A program made the translations under genes and the position numbers. From the NCBI RefSeq assembly GCF_001522545.3, contig NC_031769.1, positions 23,483,617 through 23,547,616 on the forward strand: 64,000 nucleotides of DNA, given 5' to 3'. The stretch comes from Parus major (taxonomy: Eukaryota > Chordata > Aves > Passeriformes > Paridae). Shown here piece by piece: positions 34,472 to 48,963 of the stretch (the first letter of the stretch is position 1; each line of letters opens with the position of its first letter). Under the pieces are notes generated by a model. That model was not told the origin of the DNA. It did not search any database and saw only the letters and a list, made by a program, of their open reading frames with translations.

Positions 34472-37400
34472 AGCATAATGAAAGAATCGTTTAGGAAGGA
34501 CCTTTTCTGTTTCTTTGGTGTTTCTTTTGGGTTTTTTTCATTTCTGTGATTTGGAAAAGTTCTCATATTAGTCTGAAAGAGTCAAGATTTTCAGTTCCAC
34601 ACCCTAAAAATGTTGACATTTATTATCACCATTTTTCTGACATTCAGTAAATTCACCAGTGTAAGTTTAAAATTACTTGTTAACCACTAGAAATGAGCAC
34701 AACAAAAAAGTCATTCTGCTTGATTACTGTTTTGAGATGATCCATTTTCTCCTAATACAGGTCAGTGCTAGCCAACACTCCCCTTTCCACACCAGAGAGA
34801 AAAGAATCCATCAAACCCAACAGTAACTTCAGTGGGATTTGTCTTTCCATCATATAAGCAGAGTCTGTTTCCTCATTAGCTGGGGTACCTGCAGCACCGT
34901 GAGAATGCAAAGCCCTCTGCACAGCTGAGCTGCACCACTGACTCATAAAGGCAGGGAGTGTTGTGTTTTGCAGGCCTTTGAGCTGTACATCAGATTAAAA
35001 CAAAATGCCCTGCCTCCTTATATTTGTTTATTTTTATACTATAAATATAGTAAAGTTCATTGGTGAGCTTTTGAGTTCACCTTCACTATGAGTGATTTAG
35101 CTCCCACACAACTAAAGTAAAACCAAAGATAATGGAAAGATTGGCATTGTGCCATATCTGCCAGGTAGACCTGTATGGGTTAATTCTGGTGACTTTAAGA
35201 CCCAGAGAAGTTTCAGCAAACAACCTAAAGGCAATGTAAAGCCTAGTACACAAAGTTAAACATATAACTCAATTTTAGCAGAATATGCAGTCATATTTCA
35301 AGCTTGTGTTATTGTACAGGAGAGCTAAAGAGGATATTAACTCCTCTCTAGTGAGCCTAATTTCATTTTCAACTGCTTTTCCTCACTTGAAATTTGCAAT
35401 TCAATGCAATCAATTTCACTTTGGTTAAACAGTTTAATGTGCTCTAATAAAAACAGGCAATTGATATTCTAATTCTGTTGTATTGAAACTAGCACTGTAT
35501 TATGAACACACATGACAAAATATAGCAAGTACTATGACAGCTACTTAAGGACATTTTTTCTTCAGTTGTTTATATGAGATATAACAGCAACCTTTACTGC
35601 ACTTTTAATTTCAAAGAGCTAGAAGGTATTTTACAAATTACCTTAATTACTTAAATAACAAATAATCTTAATTTCTGATTTTGAGATACATTAGGGTAGT
35701 CTTCCAACACTTTGCAGCAGTACCATATCATAATTTAAGGACCACTCTTATAAATACCTTTTGTGCATTAAATGTTTCACTGGTACTGCTGGCAGGATCT
35801 TGGTCAGCAGGGAAAGACCGCAATTCTCATTTTATTGATGCTGCAAGGAGAAAGAATATATAGAGGTACAACATAATTAAAAGAGCTGGATTCCATAATT
35901 TTTCAGAAAATCTTTTCTGAGGAAGTCTCAAAAATTTCCTGCCTCCTATTGACTGGAACAGGTGAGGAATGAAGTGCTTTCTAAGTTTTTGTTGTGTGTT
36001 TTACCATGTGTTTTGTTGTGTTTCTGGAAATAGTTTTATACAGCATAGTTATATGTCTAAATAATATTACAAAGAAATAAACACAAACACTAAGTAATGT
36101 CCTTACTTACCAATAACGAATGAGCAGAATCTCATTTTTGACTATTCTCTGTGTTTAGTCATCAAACATACCTTCAGTCTTGTTCAGTATTGATTCTGGA
36201 CAAAGACTATCATCTAAGAAAACATCCATTACACTCTTGTATTCCTTGATGACTTTCCAGCATGATTTCAACAATCCTGAAGCTTATAAATGTTGAGATC
36301 TAATGAAATCGCCATCTGATACATCAGATGTTATATCAGGCCAGACCTTTACCTACAGAGGCCTGACCTTTCCTGACAAATTTTCATTAATGGCAGAGGC
36401 AATCCTGCTAGTAAGAGGGCTGAAGAAACATCAAGCACTATAATGCCCAAAGGAAACCTGAAAGAGAGTGTACCCATCACTTAATGCATTTGGATGAGTC
36501 TCTTAATTTGTGTGTTTGAAGCCAGATCTTCTGAGAATCTAAATCTTGACTCCTACTCTAATTTTCAAAAAAAAAATTTCTAATGCGTTCCTTTGTTGCC
36601 CTCAGAAATTATGAAAGCTCATGCAAACATCAAATAGGAATAGATTTAGAGCTGGTTTACTTGTTTAGCTTTTTTCCAGGCAGATCATTATATTCAAGGC
36701 AAAGGTTTTTGAATTACATTTGCAAATATGAGTAGGATCACCTTCAGAAGGATTAGTGGATTTGCATTGATGAAATATTGCAATATACAAGACATGTAAT
36801 TATTAGTCTTACTGTTGATACTTCCTTCCCTTACAAGTGCTACCTGCTAGCATTGACTTAATATTTTTTTCTTCTGAATTAAGGCCATATTAATTACCTT
36901 ACAGAAAGCCAAGGTTATTTGTGAATCAATGACCTCCTATGTGTGTTTTTTTGCTTTATTTTTCTGCATTTCTCAATAAATGAGAAGAAGCTATTAAATT
37001 TGGAAAAACATTTTTACAGATCAGTTGGTAGGCAGGCAACAATAACAATATTGAATTATTTCCATAGAAATGAGCTCATTACCTCAGTCTGTTTGTGGCA
37101 AAATAGTTTTAAATGTGTTTTGCATATGTGTTGCCAATCTGGTCGACAGAGATAGTTGCAGGAAATATAATTAATAGATAACCATGAAACCAAGTATGGA
37201 CACAAAACAGTTGCATTCTGAAGTGCTCAGTTATTTTGTTAACTTAGCCCTTGTCTAATTCTTGATCAATAAATCAAGAATAACATCAATCTTTTTTTTT
37301 CTCAGAATTTCCCACTCTGGGTATGTCACAGGATTATTAAGAACTTGTCTGATCTGTGTTGGTTTTAGTGGTGATTTCAGCTGAAGCACAATTAGATCCT

Positions 37401-40400
37401 GAGGGCCTGTCAAACTATCAAGTCAGGTATGTGAGCATAAATCACATAAATCATGCCTAAGAAAGGAGCACAACATACCCAAGTTGGTACAGTAAGCAAT
37501 AATTATTAAACACCCAGACTTGTCACAATATGAAAAAAATATGCACTTGCTCAAGCAAATATTCTCCTCTTCAAACCACGCATTGCTTTGCAACTTCACC
37601 ATCAATAATGCTCTTCCCTGTGTCCAGACCACATTCTTTTCAGTAACAAGACAAAGCAACTGAAAAGTGCTCCAAGTTAAGAAGTTCAAAAGCAAGACAA
37701 GGATCAAATACTAATTATAAAGCAGAAGCTGCTTCACACATGAAGTTTGCCTTCTTTTACAAGCATTATTTTGTAAAGGACATCAAGGAGGACACAAATT
37801 TGAGGGGCATTTAAAAACAAACAAAATAGAAACAAACCCAGTAATTTACTGGATAACCAAACACCAATACAGCAATCCAGCCACAAACCTATCTGGGGTA
37901 TCACCAAATACAGATGAAATCTAAAGAAGTATTACCATCAAGCAAAAAGTAAAAAAGGAAAAACATCAAGTGAGGAAAAAAATGCTGGACTGCAGCTATA
38001 AAAGGGCCTTCACAGTTCTTTTTTTGGTCAGCTTATCCAGTGCAGCTATTTATTGCAACCCATTACAAGACTCAAGCTCAAGGACTGAGCTGTGTAGAGA
38101 GACTTTTGCCAACTTGAAGACCCATACCTATTTATACATTCTTTATACAACTTCTTTTAACTTTATCAACATACAATAAAATTCTTTTAAAAATTAATTT
38201 CAAACTTTCCATGTACTTGGACCAGTCTCTCTTCTGGATCTCTTCCATACTTACTCTTTTAATATCAGGATTTCTTTTGAATTCATGTTTTCTTCCACTA
38301 TCTAACAACTGTATGTCTGCCATATCTTCTTTGCTCATACTGGACAATGCTGTGTCAAAAGCCTACTTGACTCATCCTACTGTCTCTTTTCCTGCCCTCT
38401 CATTCTCTCAGCTTTACTCACACCTCTGTTTTCAAAGTTGATCTATAAAAAACTTTCCCTTCCTGATTATAGTCCTTCATTTCATTCAATGCCTGCTATA
38501 ATTTCCTAATTAACTAACTATATAATTAAACTTTACCACATTTTCTGAAACATCTTCCACGAAAGAAGTGCACCAAATAAACTTGTACTATTACTGAATA
38601 AGTTGCTATTAACTACAGCCTCTAATTCAACTATCTCTGTTTCTATCCACATTGAGTACGTCTTTCTCTTGGCTTAGCTGGTGAATCTTCTGGGATGGGA
38701 ACAGTTTTTTGGTTTGGTGTTTGAAGAGCTCTGAAGAGTAGTTTCCAACTACTCTTAGACAGATGATAGTTTAATTTAAAGAAATTTTAATAACTCATAG
38801 GGATAAAGGTTCCCTATAGAATCTGACATGATTAATTCTGCATTGAGGCATTCAATAATCTTTCCTGTCTTCAAACTGGACCTCAGTTTGCTTAAATATG
38901 TGGAAAGTCTGTCCTACAGACCACTTATTAGCAAGCAATAAAGAGTACCTTTATTGGAAAGAGAAGAAACTTCCCTACATGGCCCTCCTCAGGTACCTGC
39001 TCAGCAATGTTGGGCTCTGCACCCCTCTCAGCCAGATCCAGGACCAAGTTGCAACATTCAAAGATGTGAAACATCCCTGAGGGCTGTGTGAGCACAGCTC
39101 TCCCTGCCTGCACATTAAGCTGTGACAGATGCACTGAATAGGCTGCTGATTTGTTAAGCAATTGCCACAGAGCTCGAGTTATGATTACAGACAGTCCTTG
39201 CTACCAGACACCTACTGCTTTAACATCAACAATGAAGATGAGTCACTAAAGCAACTTGGGAGCATCATTGAGCAAGGGCTGAGACAAATATCCCTGTCTG
39301 CTGCTATGATGTATGCTGTGACATCTAAGAGAGCACTGCCCCAGGGTGTTCTCTGCATTATTATCTCTCTCCCCCATATCTGTTTCAAATACTGAAACTC
39401 CATTCCTGCTCTAAGTTCAAACGAAGAAGGAATTTTGGCCCTTCACTTTCCTCCAGCAGCCTGCTTATTTTAGAAGATTTTATCAGTCTACCCTGGCCTG
39501 AAACATTATTTAGTGGGGTCCTTCCCCTGACCTTACTAATTCAGCTCCTCTGAGCTTTTTCCAAACACCGCAGCAGTTCTATAAATTGGCATGATTCATA
39601 CACTGCCACTCACACTCTGAAGGGTGGGCACGATCTTATGATATGAATTTCAGTCTGGTACAACCTGGGAAAGTTATGGTTGGCAGCAGAAAAACAGAGA
39701 TGGTCTGTCTGCAAACTTGAGAAGATGACTTTGCACTTCATATTTGGTTAGAAAATTTTCCTTATAGTCCTCAGACATATTCATTTAATGTGGTACTATT
39801 TTTTGACAATAGTACCAAAAAAAGTTTTCCCATACTTTTGCTTTAAATGGAATTTTGTAACTCTGGAAATATTGGTTCTATATATTGGCTTATATATTTA
39901 CCAGCAATAATCCACATCCTTTTTTACTTTTGTCTATTGGGGAGTTTCCCCTGGGATAGATTTTCCCAGGCAAAGTAGGCAGGGATAGTGATGGACTCTT
40001 TGACTGGTGTGTATGTGAAAAGCACAACACTGAGAGCACATGTATAGAGAAAATAAAAACAGCTGCATTCCCCTTAAAATGACATCTTCAACACCGTTTT
40101 GGATTAAATATATATTCAGAACAAATAACAGGAGAAATTAAATAAGCCAGTATCTTAATCTCACTTTTTTTAAGCTTCACTTCTCAGTGACCTGTCAATC
40201 TGATGCAAATAGATAATTGATTTTTTACAGTACTCAAACTGGGAGAAACAACTAGACCAGTTGCAGATTGGCAGAGGACACTATGGTATGTTCATCCCCA
40301 TGGCAATTCACAAACCTCAGAGCAGTAAATTGCAGAAACATATTTTAAAACTCCTGCTATGTTCCATTTGATACCGATCTGTCAATCCAGTTCTGTGCAA

Positions 40401-43400
40401 AGATGGCTTTGGAACTAGTGAGACTTGTTCATCTACCAAGTATGTTTATTTCAGATCCTGCATTATTAGAGAGGGGCTGAGAACTTTTTTTGTTGGTCTT
40501 GTTTCCAGCCACAATGAACTTCTGCTGCTTTTCTCCTCCAAGCAAGGTGAACCTTCAAGCACACCAGAAGGTGAAGTTGAAGAACAGCTCTTTGGAAACA
40601 CTTTCTCAAGACATCCCCAGATATCCCTGGCTACTAAACATCCTGACATGTTTCTAAACCAGTTAAGCAGATTTGTTTTTCACCTGCAATCAGCCTGTGA
40701 ATTATCTGTGTGCTTTCAGTGGGGGCACTGCTTTCACTGAATGGATATCTGGCACCTGATACTGATGCCCTGTGCCAAACACTATGAGCCTGAAGCATGT
40801 GCCTGTTCAAACTACATCCCATGACATTGTTCATATGTAGAACTGCATGCAAACACTGAAGCAGAGATGGGTTTGTGATAATGCAGACATCCCCAGCTAT
40901 AATGAGCATTATTTCCTAGGAAGAAAAAAAAATTATTACATTCCAAAAATGAACAAGATGTAACAGAGGCAAATTAAATGCAGATGATAAGATGTCACAA
41001 TTTCAGACATCAATTGCTCAAATGTGATATCCTAATCACCATGTTCTGGAAAGAAGTCTTTCATTTAGACCATGAGCCAGAAAACACAGAGTGATTTCAG
41101 TAGGTGCTGTGAACATGTAGCTCATTGTAAACTCCCTCAGAAACTTACTCTGAACCAATGAAGGAGAATATCTTCTCCCTCTTTCTCTTCCATTTAGATT
41201 CCTAAACATAGATTTTTGGTTGTTTTTTTTTAAGCTTGGGAATGCCAAATTTGAGAGCCTTGAATAAAATTCCTCACAACAATAAAACTTTTGCACGTGC
41301 CAATTCTGTGATAATCCATTTAAATTCTGCAGAAAAAATGCTTTTAACTTAAAAAAAAGACAAAACAAACAGCCACCAAAACTAAACCCAAACCAACTGA
41401 TACCAGCACTGTGTTAAAAGGATGCCACCTACCGGGCACCTCATCAAGCTCCAGCAAGAGATCTGGAGAGGCAGGTGAAGTGGATCTGAGGAAACTGAAA
41501 AAGACTGCTTTGCAGGGTAGCTCCCTAAAACTGAACTAAGAAAATCAAAAATTGATATCTCTCAGTGCTCCTTAAGCTTGCGGTTTCCCACAAGCTCAGA
41601 TTTTTCTTTCTTTTCTGCCAGCTTTCACGTGCCTCTTTTTTTTCTCTTGTAGCAGTAGCAGCAGCCATATTTCATAAGCATTTATTCTTTGTATTTTCCT
41701 ATTAACTCTTTCCCCCTGCTGCTTCTATTCCGGATGAGAAGGCTGCATCTTAACAATCTATTTACCATTTTTTTCCTCTTCTCCACCATTAGGCTAACAG
41801 GTACTGTCCAGGTTTCCATTGAAAACAATTGCACACACATGCAGAGATGCACACAAGCAAACATGATGGAATTAATATCATGTTTTAGGGAAAAATCAGG
41901 ATGTGCTTTATGCCTTCATTAATGCTGTCAAAAATAAAAGTTTGAAAAGAAGTTTCAGCTTTGAGTTTATATTTCCTGGGTTTGTGAGGTTATTTCAGCC
42001 CTGTTATTTAATTGTTCTGCTACTACATTCTGCCTCAACTATTGGGTCTCCTTTTTATTTGCAATATTGCTTTCTAGTAGAAAACTGCCAAGTATACTTA
42101 TGTCTAACATCCCTTCCAATTGTGGAGTACAGGATACCAGAAAAATCCTCAGAATTGGAATGAGTTTTTAGTCTCCATTATTAAACATAAACCTTCAGAA
42201 AAGTGTGTACCTCTTGCCCATGTTTTGTTACAGAGTGCTAACAAAACAGAGGGACATGTTCTCATTTACCACTCATACCAATTTATTCTATTCTAGCAGA
42301 GTTAAAATACTTTGAAACAAAAATGGATTACAGTCACACCTACCTTCTCCAGATTCCTTTTCAGTAACAGATTAATGCAAAGTAATATTAATTATGTAAG
42401 TAATTTTAAGTCTTTACGTTAGATCCCATTTTCACTTTCACTATGTTCACTGTTTGCTACATTGACAGTACAAAGAGGACTTTATATGCATCAACTCTTT
42501 TCAAGTAAGAGTTAAGGTTTTAATATTAACAAGTGCCATGTACAAGGGGGTTGGTTTGCATAGTTTTAAAAGAAGTACCAATATGCCTTCTAACAGTATC
42601 CTTCTTTTGGTAATTGGAAGAAGTATTTGGTGCAGTAATGTGATAACAGTAAAGATGTGCTTTTATCCACCAGCACACACCCAAACCGGGGTGTGCCTAC
42701 TTACCTTGCTCTGACTTCACACTCCTTGGGAGCTCTATGATTTTTTGCTATTTCATTCCTATTGACTTAATCAGCACCTGGATGTCAGCAAGTCAAGACC
42801 CCTCTTTAAATCCGTGCTCACAGAGTTTCATGCCTGACTGTCTAAAGGAACAAGGGTGTTACAAGAATCTCAGAGCATGTCTGCTCAGGGGAGGGACAAG
42901 GCATCCCATTGTGCCAGGTTTGAGCATGGGTAGCTGGGTGCTCCAAGAGTGGCAGCCCAAGGCAGCGAGTGGAGAGCGGCATCATCAGTCTGGTAACGCC
43001 AGTCTGGCCCCCACCAGCACAGCTTGGAGCCGCATCCTGCGCAAGGCAAACCCCTGTCCCACATGTCTGACAGCCAGGAAAGGTGAAAGGGATGTTAGCT
43101 AGCTTCCCTGGATTACACTTTCTGAGGCCACCACACACAGCCTCCATACCAGGAGTACCTGAGGTCAGTCCAGACTCCTCACTAGCCACCAAGATTAATT
43201 TTGTCAAATATTTTTATCGTATTTCACCATTTTACTTTCAGACATGAAAAGAGATGCTCTGATTCCAGTCTGCATAACCACTAACTTAAAGGTGTGAATT
43301 CAGCAGAGTGATTTATGTGGTTATGACTTATTTATGGAAATGCCCATTATGATGTTTCACAATCTCTGAACAAAGAGAGTCCTTACCAAGGTTAGTAGAA

Positions 43401-45800
43401 ATTATGAGAAGAAAAATGCAAGAGAGAGGGTGTCTTAAATTATTAGCCAACCAGATTGGCTCTAAGCTGAGTGGAAAAATAAGGTATTTAAGCAGATGGG
43501 ATAGGGGCCTTGTTTCAACGTGACAGGAATTGTATCATGCACACAGACCATACTTTAAGAGTATCTCCTAGTATCTCCTAGCTACAGAAACCCCTACTTC
43601 TACCTAAGTAAACAACGTAGAGAGATTTTACTTTTTCCCCTCATACAAGTTAGCTTGTATACTCATAAAGTTCTACATTTTTCCTGTCTTTTTGGCAGTG
43701 CTTCTTACTTACTCTGCTTGCCTTAAAATGTTCACTTAGGATGAGGATACTATGGAAAATAGTTTGTGAAATGCCACTTTAATAAAATTATAAGAAAAAA
43801 TTTCTAAATTACTGATTTTTAAGAACAAAAAATCTATCTTCTCAAACTTTCTACCCTCCTGCTTTGTTCATACCCAAGGATTATCCTGAAATATCAAAGA
43901 CAATTAAGAAGGAAGAAAGGGCTCAGGAATAATCACATAAATTAAGCAAAATGGAGAAAGACAGCTTTTGACTAGATGTTTCTCTCAAATAGATGTGTGA
44001 ATACCTGAAGGGGTCTCAAAAAGTCTCTCTTTTTTTACTTTTAACTGGGAATTCTGTCGTACATAATGCTATTTTTTCAGGATTCAGCAGATTTTGAGGA
44101 ACTCAGTGTACCAAACAGGATTTCACCAGTATGATATCCCTCTCTTCATATACACCTTGACACAGGTATGAAACCCTATGAGAATTCTAGAGGTGTCTTA
44201 AGTATGGTAAACAAATATCTTAGATATATTACAGAATCCCCTGTTTTAACTATTTTGAATAACAGGTCACATCATGTATTAGTTCCTGTCCCAGAAAAGC
44301 TTGCCCCTGACATGTTTCAGTCTCTCTGATAGGATGGCAGTTCTTCCAGCTATGGGAGCTACTCATGCCCTAGCACCGCTTCATTTCTCTTGCAGTGTGT
44401 AAAATCTGATCTTAAAAAAAATACCTTAAAAGGAATCAAAGTATGAAGAACAGAGATGTACTTATTTTATCAGGATAATGGTAATAATGCACAGAGAAAA
44501 CGTGAGTTCTTCATGGACTAGCATTAAAGCTGAATGCTAACAGACTGACTGTCAGACTGCCACCTTCTTGAAGATTGATGAGTTTTATTCAGCAGCATTA
44601 AGATCACTTTAACATTAGCTCTCAATAGTATTCTAAGTATAACAGCTTTAGCTTTCTGGGGGATTTTTTAGCAGTCTAAGGTACTTAGATTTCTGCATTG
44701 TTTTCACCTTCCACCTTAGTTTTTACTAATGGATGAAATTTTTACCAAAGACTCTGAATTCGATCATGTTAAAAGATCTTCTAAAGAAAAACATGGTACA
44801 TGCCTGTAACACTTTAGGTGTTTGTAAATCATTGGTGTCCATATGTCATATAAGGTGTTTTTATTGGAATTAAATTCATAAAACCAATTAATGTAATAGA
44901 GTCATAATAAAAGCCTCCCCAAAGATTATAAAGGTAACTCTGAAGTTATAAACCATTTGCATAACCCTTATTTAGCCTTTTTGGGAATAGTTAACCATGG
45001 TTTTAAATGCTAGTTCTCACACTTCTTTTGCCCTTGGAATCCTTCTTCCCTGGGTTTTTAAGGATCAGCAGTGCCCACCTAAAGAAAAGTGATTCAATAC
45101 TTTATCACAGGTAGTCACTGGATTTAATTTACTGTACATACATAAATCCTTTCATGGTAAACAGATTTATTAATTTCTATACATGGCTTTTCTTTGGTGC
45201 TCATTTCTGAAGTATAAATGCTTCACTGACAAATAATTAACCTCCAAACTACTTCTGTTTAGTGAGAGATAGCATTATCATGATTCCACAGATGAGGAGG
45301 CAATGTTGCATTGATGGTTTGGCGTTTTTTTCCTTAATCAAAGACTTCTAAAACTTACTACCTGCTTTCAGTAGCTCAGCATATCATACACATGAAGGAT
45401 GAGGAAGCGATATCTAACACAGGGAAGGAAAAACGTTTAAAAGATAGCTAAGAGTGAATTGTGCTTCTGTAAATGTTGCATAAATGTACATCACTATTGC
45501 AAAGTCCAGAGCTCATGCAGCACATCCTGTAGAGGTATTTTCCCATGGAATGTAGCCTTTTATTTCAAGGTAAACTGCATCTGTTTTCTAAATTTCCTAG
45601 GCCATTTTTGAATTGTACGTTGAAGTCTGCTACTCCTTCAATTTCTTACAGAGATGACATAATTTCTGCTACTTAGCAGGTGAGTTGCTTACCCTACTGT
45701 GAGTTTAATTTCCTTTGGAGAGATCAGTGCTTTCAGCTCTTTTCCTTTCTTCCATTTTTGGACATGCCTGGATGCCTCCATTCAAGGCCACTGTAATTCC
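34472..45800. other. Long AT-rich noncoding stretch
   Basis: No gene, RNA gene or repeat family was recognised across 11 kb. Local points: two close inverted repeats at 36313-36366; a minus-strand hydrophilic ORF at 38132-38347 crossing an AAAAGA|GTAAGT donor-like site; overlapping ORFs on both strands at 42737-43207 in a GC-richer patch; a 10-bp tandem pair at 43562-43581; and an acceptor-like tract ending TCTCTTGTAG near 41651 with no ORF after it. Some AT-rich segments (35390-35490, 36930-37150) have the look of conserved noncoding elements, but this cannot be judged without alignment. Confidence 0.5.
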
Positions 45801-46000
45801 CTGAGTCATAGAATAAAATAGGCTGTAAAAGACCTCTGAAGATAATCTAGTAAGCCCCCTGCTCAAAGTAGGGTTAACTTCAAAGTTAGATCTGATTATT
45901 CAGGGTCATATCCAGGTTAGTTTGAATCTACACAAGGAGGAGAATTCCACAGCTTCTCTGGGCAATCCATTCCAGTGCTCTACTGTTACCACTCATCTGC
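45801..46000 (-). mobile_element. Diverged CR1 LINE 3'-end fragment
   Basis: The plus strand begins with GAGTCATAGAATAAAATAGG and AAAGACCTCTGAAGATAATC, then has AATTCCACAGCTTCTCTGGG and CAATCCATTCCAGTGCTCTA. This is the reverse complement of a CR1 3' end, so the element is on the minus strand. It is more diverged than the copy at 33.9 kb. Remnants may extend toward 46200, where matching becomes unclear. Confidence 0.75.
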
Positions 46001-48763
46001 TTGCTAATGGTTTGGATCTGACTGTGACTTTGAAATGTCCCCAGTATCATGTGATTAACACTATTGGATTTTAGTGGCATCCACTCTGGTAAGAGTGTGA
46101 GACATTCTGCTGTTCCAAGACCTTTCTTCTTCGATATATGATGTGCAGACAATTTACCAGCAGATTTTCTGAAACACTGCCTTCTGGATAAAGTGTTGGA
46201 AAGCACTAATTAGCTGCTCTCCGTGTCCTATCAGACTTTCCAGTATCAAACTGTGCATCTAACATAATGAATTTGGTTGTTAGAGAGGGCCTGGAAGTGA
46301 TGACATTTAGCATGAGTGGGTTGTTTTGTTCCTGTCTCATTGCATGATTGTTCTTGTGTTGATTTGTTCTTGATTCATCGCCTTAAAGATCTTTAATAGC
46401 TACGCATACATGGAATACCCTATCATTTTTCTTCTCTACTGCCTTCATCAAGTGCACCCTTTCCCATGGCTTCTTCACTTTTCTAATTAACATCTTTATT
46501 GCCAAGGGGCTCGCAGTGGAAATAGCAATCACAGAGCAGTGCACTTCTGGTACTGCCTCCTAGGTAGATTCTGCACCAAGCAGTTGACATTCTCTGTTTT
46601 CAAACACACTCATAATCAATTACATGGGCCTGCCAGGCCAAACATCCTTTCCAGGTTTTACTGCTTTTTAATGTATTTATCAAATTTAATGTGTAACTAA
46701 CCTTTCTATGCAAAAGTATTTCTGCCAGAGTATCTATTATAGAGATATCTGGATATTTACTTGTATCTTTAGACTTTTATCTGCATAGAATAAATGTTCT
46801 TGTATACTACTAGCTGTGTTTTATGCTACAGATTCAATTTTTCCTAAAGTCAGTCCCAAAACTTGCCCCCAGTGTTGATGCTCATTTTTATGGCTATTTT
46901 TTCTTAACTTATTTGAAAAGATGTATGTCTCACCACTAAAAATCTCCTTTTTTTAACAGCAACATTTCTGCTAGCTGCTTTCCCCAGCAACATTCTTCAG
47001 CTGCACACTTTTCACCTTTGATCTCCTCAGTTTGCTTTGCAGTATTTAGCATACATATTCTTAAACACCTGCTTTTCATTTTTCACTTTATGATACTCCC
47101 ATACTCACTGCTAACTTGCTGGGTTTGTGGCTCTGGGCTGTGCTTCTAACGTGAACTTTGGTTGATGCTTCTCTCTGGGACTCTGCACACAAATGACAGC
47201 TGACCCACATATTATCATCTACATGTCATCACCATTACTGAAATGTCCCCTCATCTGATCTGTATCTTTTATGCTCTAACTATTCTACTGGTATTCTAGG
47301 ATGGTCAAGTCTCTTCCACTAACATATATACTTTTATTTAATTCTTACTTCTCCTCAGCAAAAAGTGTTTTTGTAATCAGTTTCAGCTGGTTGATTCACT
47401 TACACCAAAGTACTCAGCAGGCATTCAGCTTTCCTAAGATTTCTTTGCTCAACAGAGAATTTCTCCCTCTGAAACCATATACTTCAAATTGCTCCAACTG
47501 TATATCCACATTTCTTCTGCCAGCTTCAAAACTTTTGCCTTATAGACATCTACAAATTTTCTCATCTCTCTGTAAAAAATAATGAGAAGCAGGATCTTCC
47601 TCATTCTTTGCCTGAAGTTCAGTAAAAAAGAAGATTCCGTCAACCAAACCTGTGCATTAAATGAAGCTTTCTTCTTTCAAAAGGTCTACACTTCCAGCTT
47701 CTGTGTGAGGAATATAATTTTTCTCCAGTTTCTGCCTGTGAGCTTGGTTTATATTGCCACCATAAAGACTGGTACGTAGCTTACAGTCTGCAAGTCCTGC
47801 TCACACACACTGAATTTGCTGAACTACAAAGAGTTGCTAAAATTAATTAGCTTTCCAGATAGCTGCTGTACCCTACCCACTGAAGCCTGACACGATAAAC
47901 CCGTGAAGAATGAATACCACCATCTTAAGATCATTACACCAGTGTTTTAACTACACATGGTAAAAACAGCTCACATAAGAGACTAGAGCCTTTAAACTGC
48001 TGCAAAAATTCTTCACCAAAAATCTTCACAGATGTGTGCTGACAGCAGAATATGGGTGAGACTCTGGCAGGTCATGTATGACTGGTACATTGTCAATGGT
48101 ATACCTCTTTCTACTCTGAGCTTCTCCTTTATGAGCGTTTATCAGTTGTACTCCTGTCTCTTCCTAGACATTAGCTGTTTCTTCTCACCTACTTCCACTC
48201 TCCATTCTTTCAGTACCATTTACAATTCCTAGTCAGACCTAGTTCCTTCCAAGCTTTCTGCCACTGCAGTTTGAATCTCTTTCCCCTTCTTAACGCTCTC
48301 GTTTTCCTGGCTTCATGACTCCAGTATATTTAGTGGGGAAGGGGAGAGGTAATTCTGTCTCTTCCAATGCATCTTCCTGCCAATGTTCTGATGCCCTGCA
48401 AATTCCTAACCCGTCTATACTCTCAATGCCTTCTTCTGAAATGTCAGTGGTATTCAAATTTCAGTGTCTTCCTCAGCACCTAATGTGTTGTACAAGCTCG
48501 TCCTTCTCAAATGACTCCTGCCCCAAACTCCACACTTTACTGGTCCTCAGTACTAACTTCTATCCCTAATCCAGTATCCCTTTTCCATGTATGAAATAAT
48601 TTCCATTTTCCCATACTGTTTATACTCTTCTTTTGTGCTTTAGGTGTGTTCTCTCAGCTCTCTCTCAGGCAGCACAAACTGGTTTATACCACCTCAAAAC
48701 GGTGACTGCAGAGGAAAGCTCAGAAGATCAGGGCTGTACATGTGTGGGTGTGTTCTTACACAG
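46001..48763. other. Pyrimidine-rich noncoding stretch
   Basis: The plus strand is markedly C/T-rich over most of this region, giving Phe/Ser/Leu-rich plus ORFs and Lys/Glu-rich minus ORFs (for example 47449-47643) that I treat as compositional. It precedes the candidate terminal exon at 48764, so it could be intron sequence. GGCCTGCCAGGCC at 46627-46639 is a small perfect palindrome. Confidence 0.45.
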
Positions 48764-48963
48764 ATGTAGAAGGTTCAGTCTTGACTCAGAAGCCATCTAC
48801 TGCCAAGTCCATTTGCCACCGCATGGTAGCACAAGAACTTCTCAGGCAAAAAGAGCGACCAGAATTAGTGAATGTAAGCAAAGCAATATATCACGCACAG
48901 GAGATCTTCAGAGATCATGAAAATTATCTGGCTAAAACCTTCCAAATAAATCCAACAGACTGA
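48764..48963 (+). CDS. Candidate last coding exon of an unrecognised gene
   Basis: TGTGTTCTTACACAG ends at 48763 and is a usable splice acceptor. From there one frame runs open for 66 codons (first codon split, phase 1) to TGA at 48961. The peptide is helix-like and charged, with segments such as AQELLRQKERPELVNV and KAIYHAQEIFRDHENYLAK, and about 60 percent of codons start with a purine. It ends INPTD. The sequence after the stop is AT-rich like a 3' UTR and reaches AATAAA at 49567. I do not recognise the protein. Upstream exons were not identified, the frame has a stop at 48703, and chance or a decayed retrocopy remain possible. Confidence 0.3.

Noticed and set aside
42737..43207. Two 121-codon ORFs on opposite strands
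   Set aside because: They overlap, share a GC-richer patch and have no recognisable features; equal length is coincidence.
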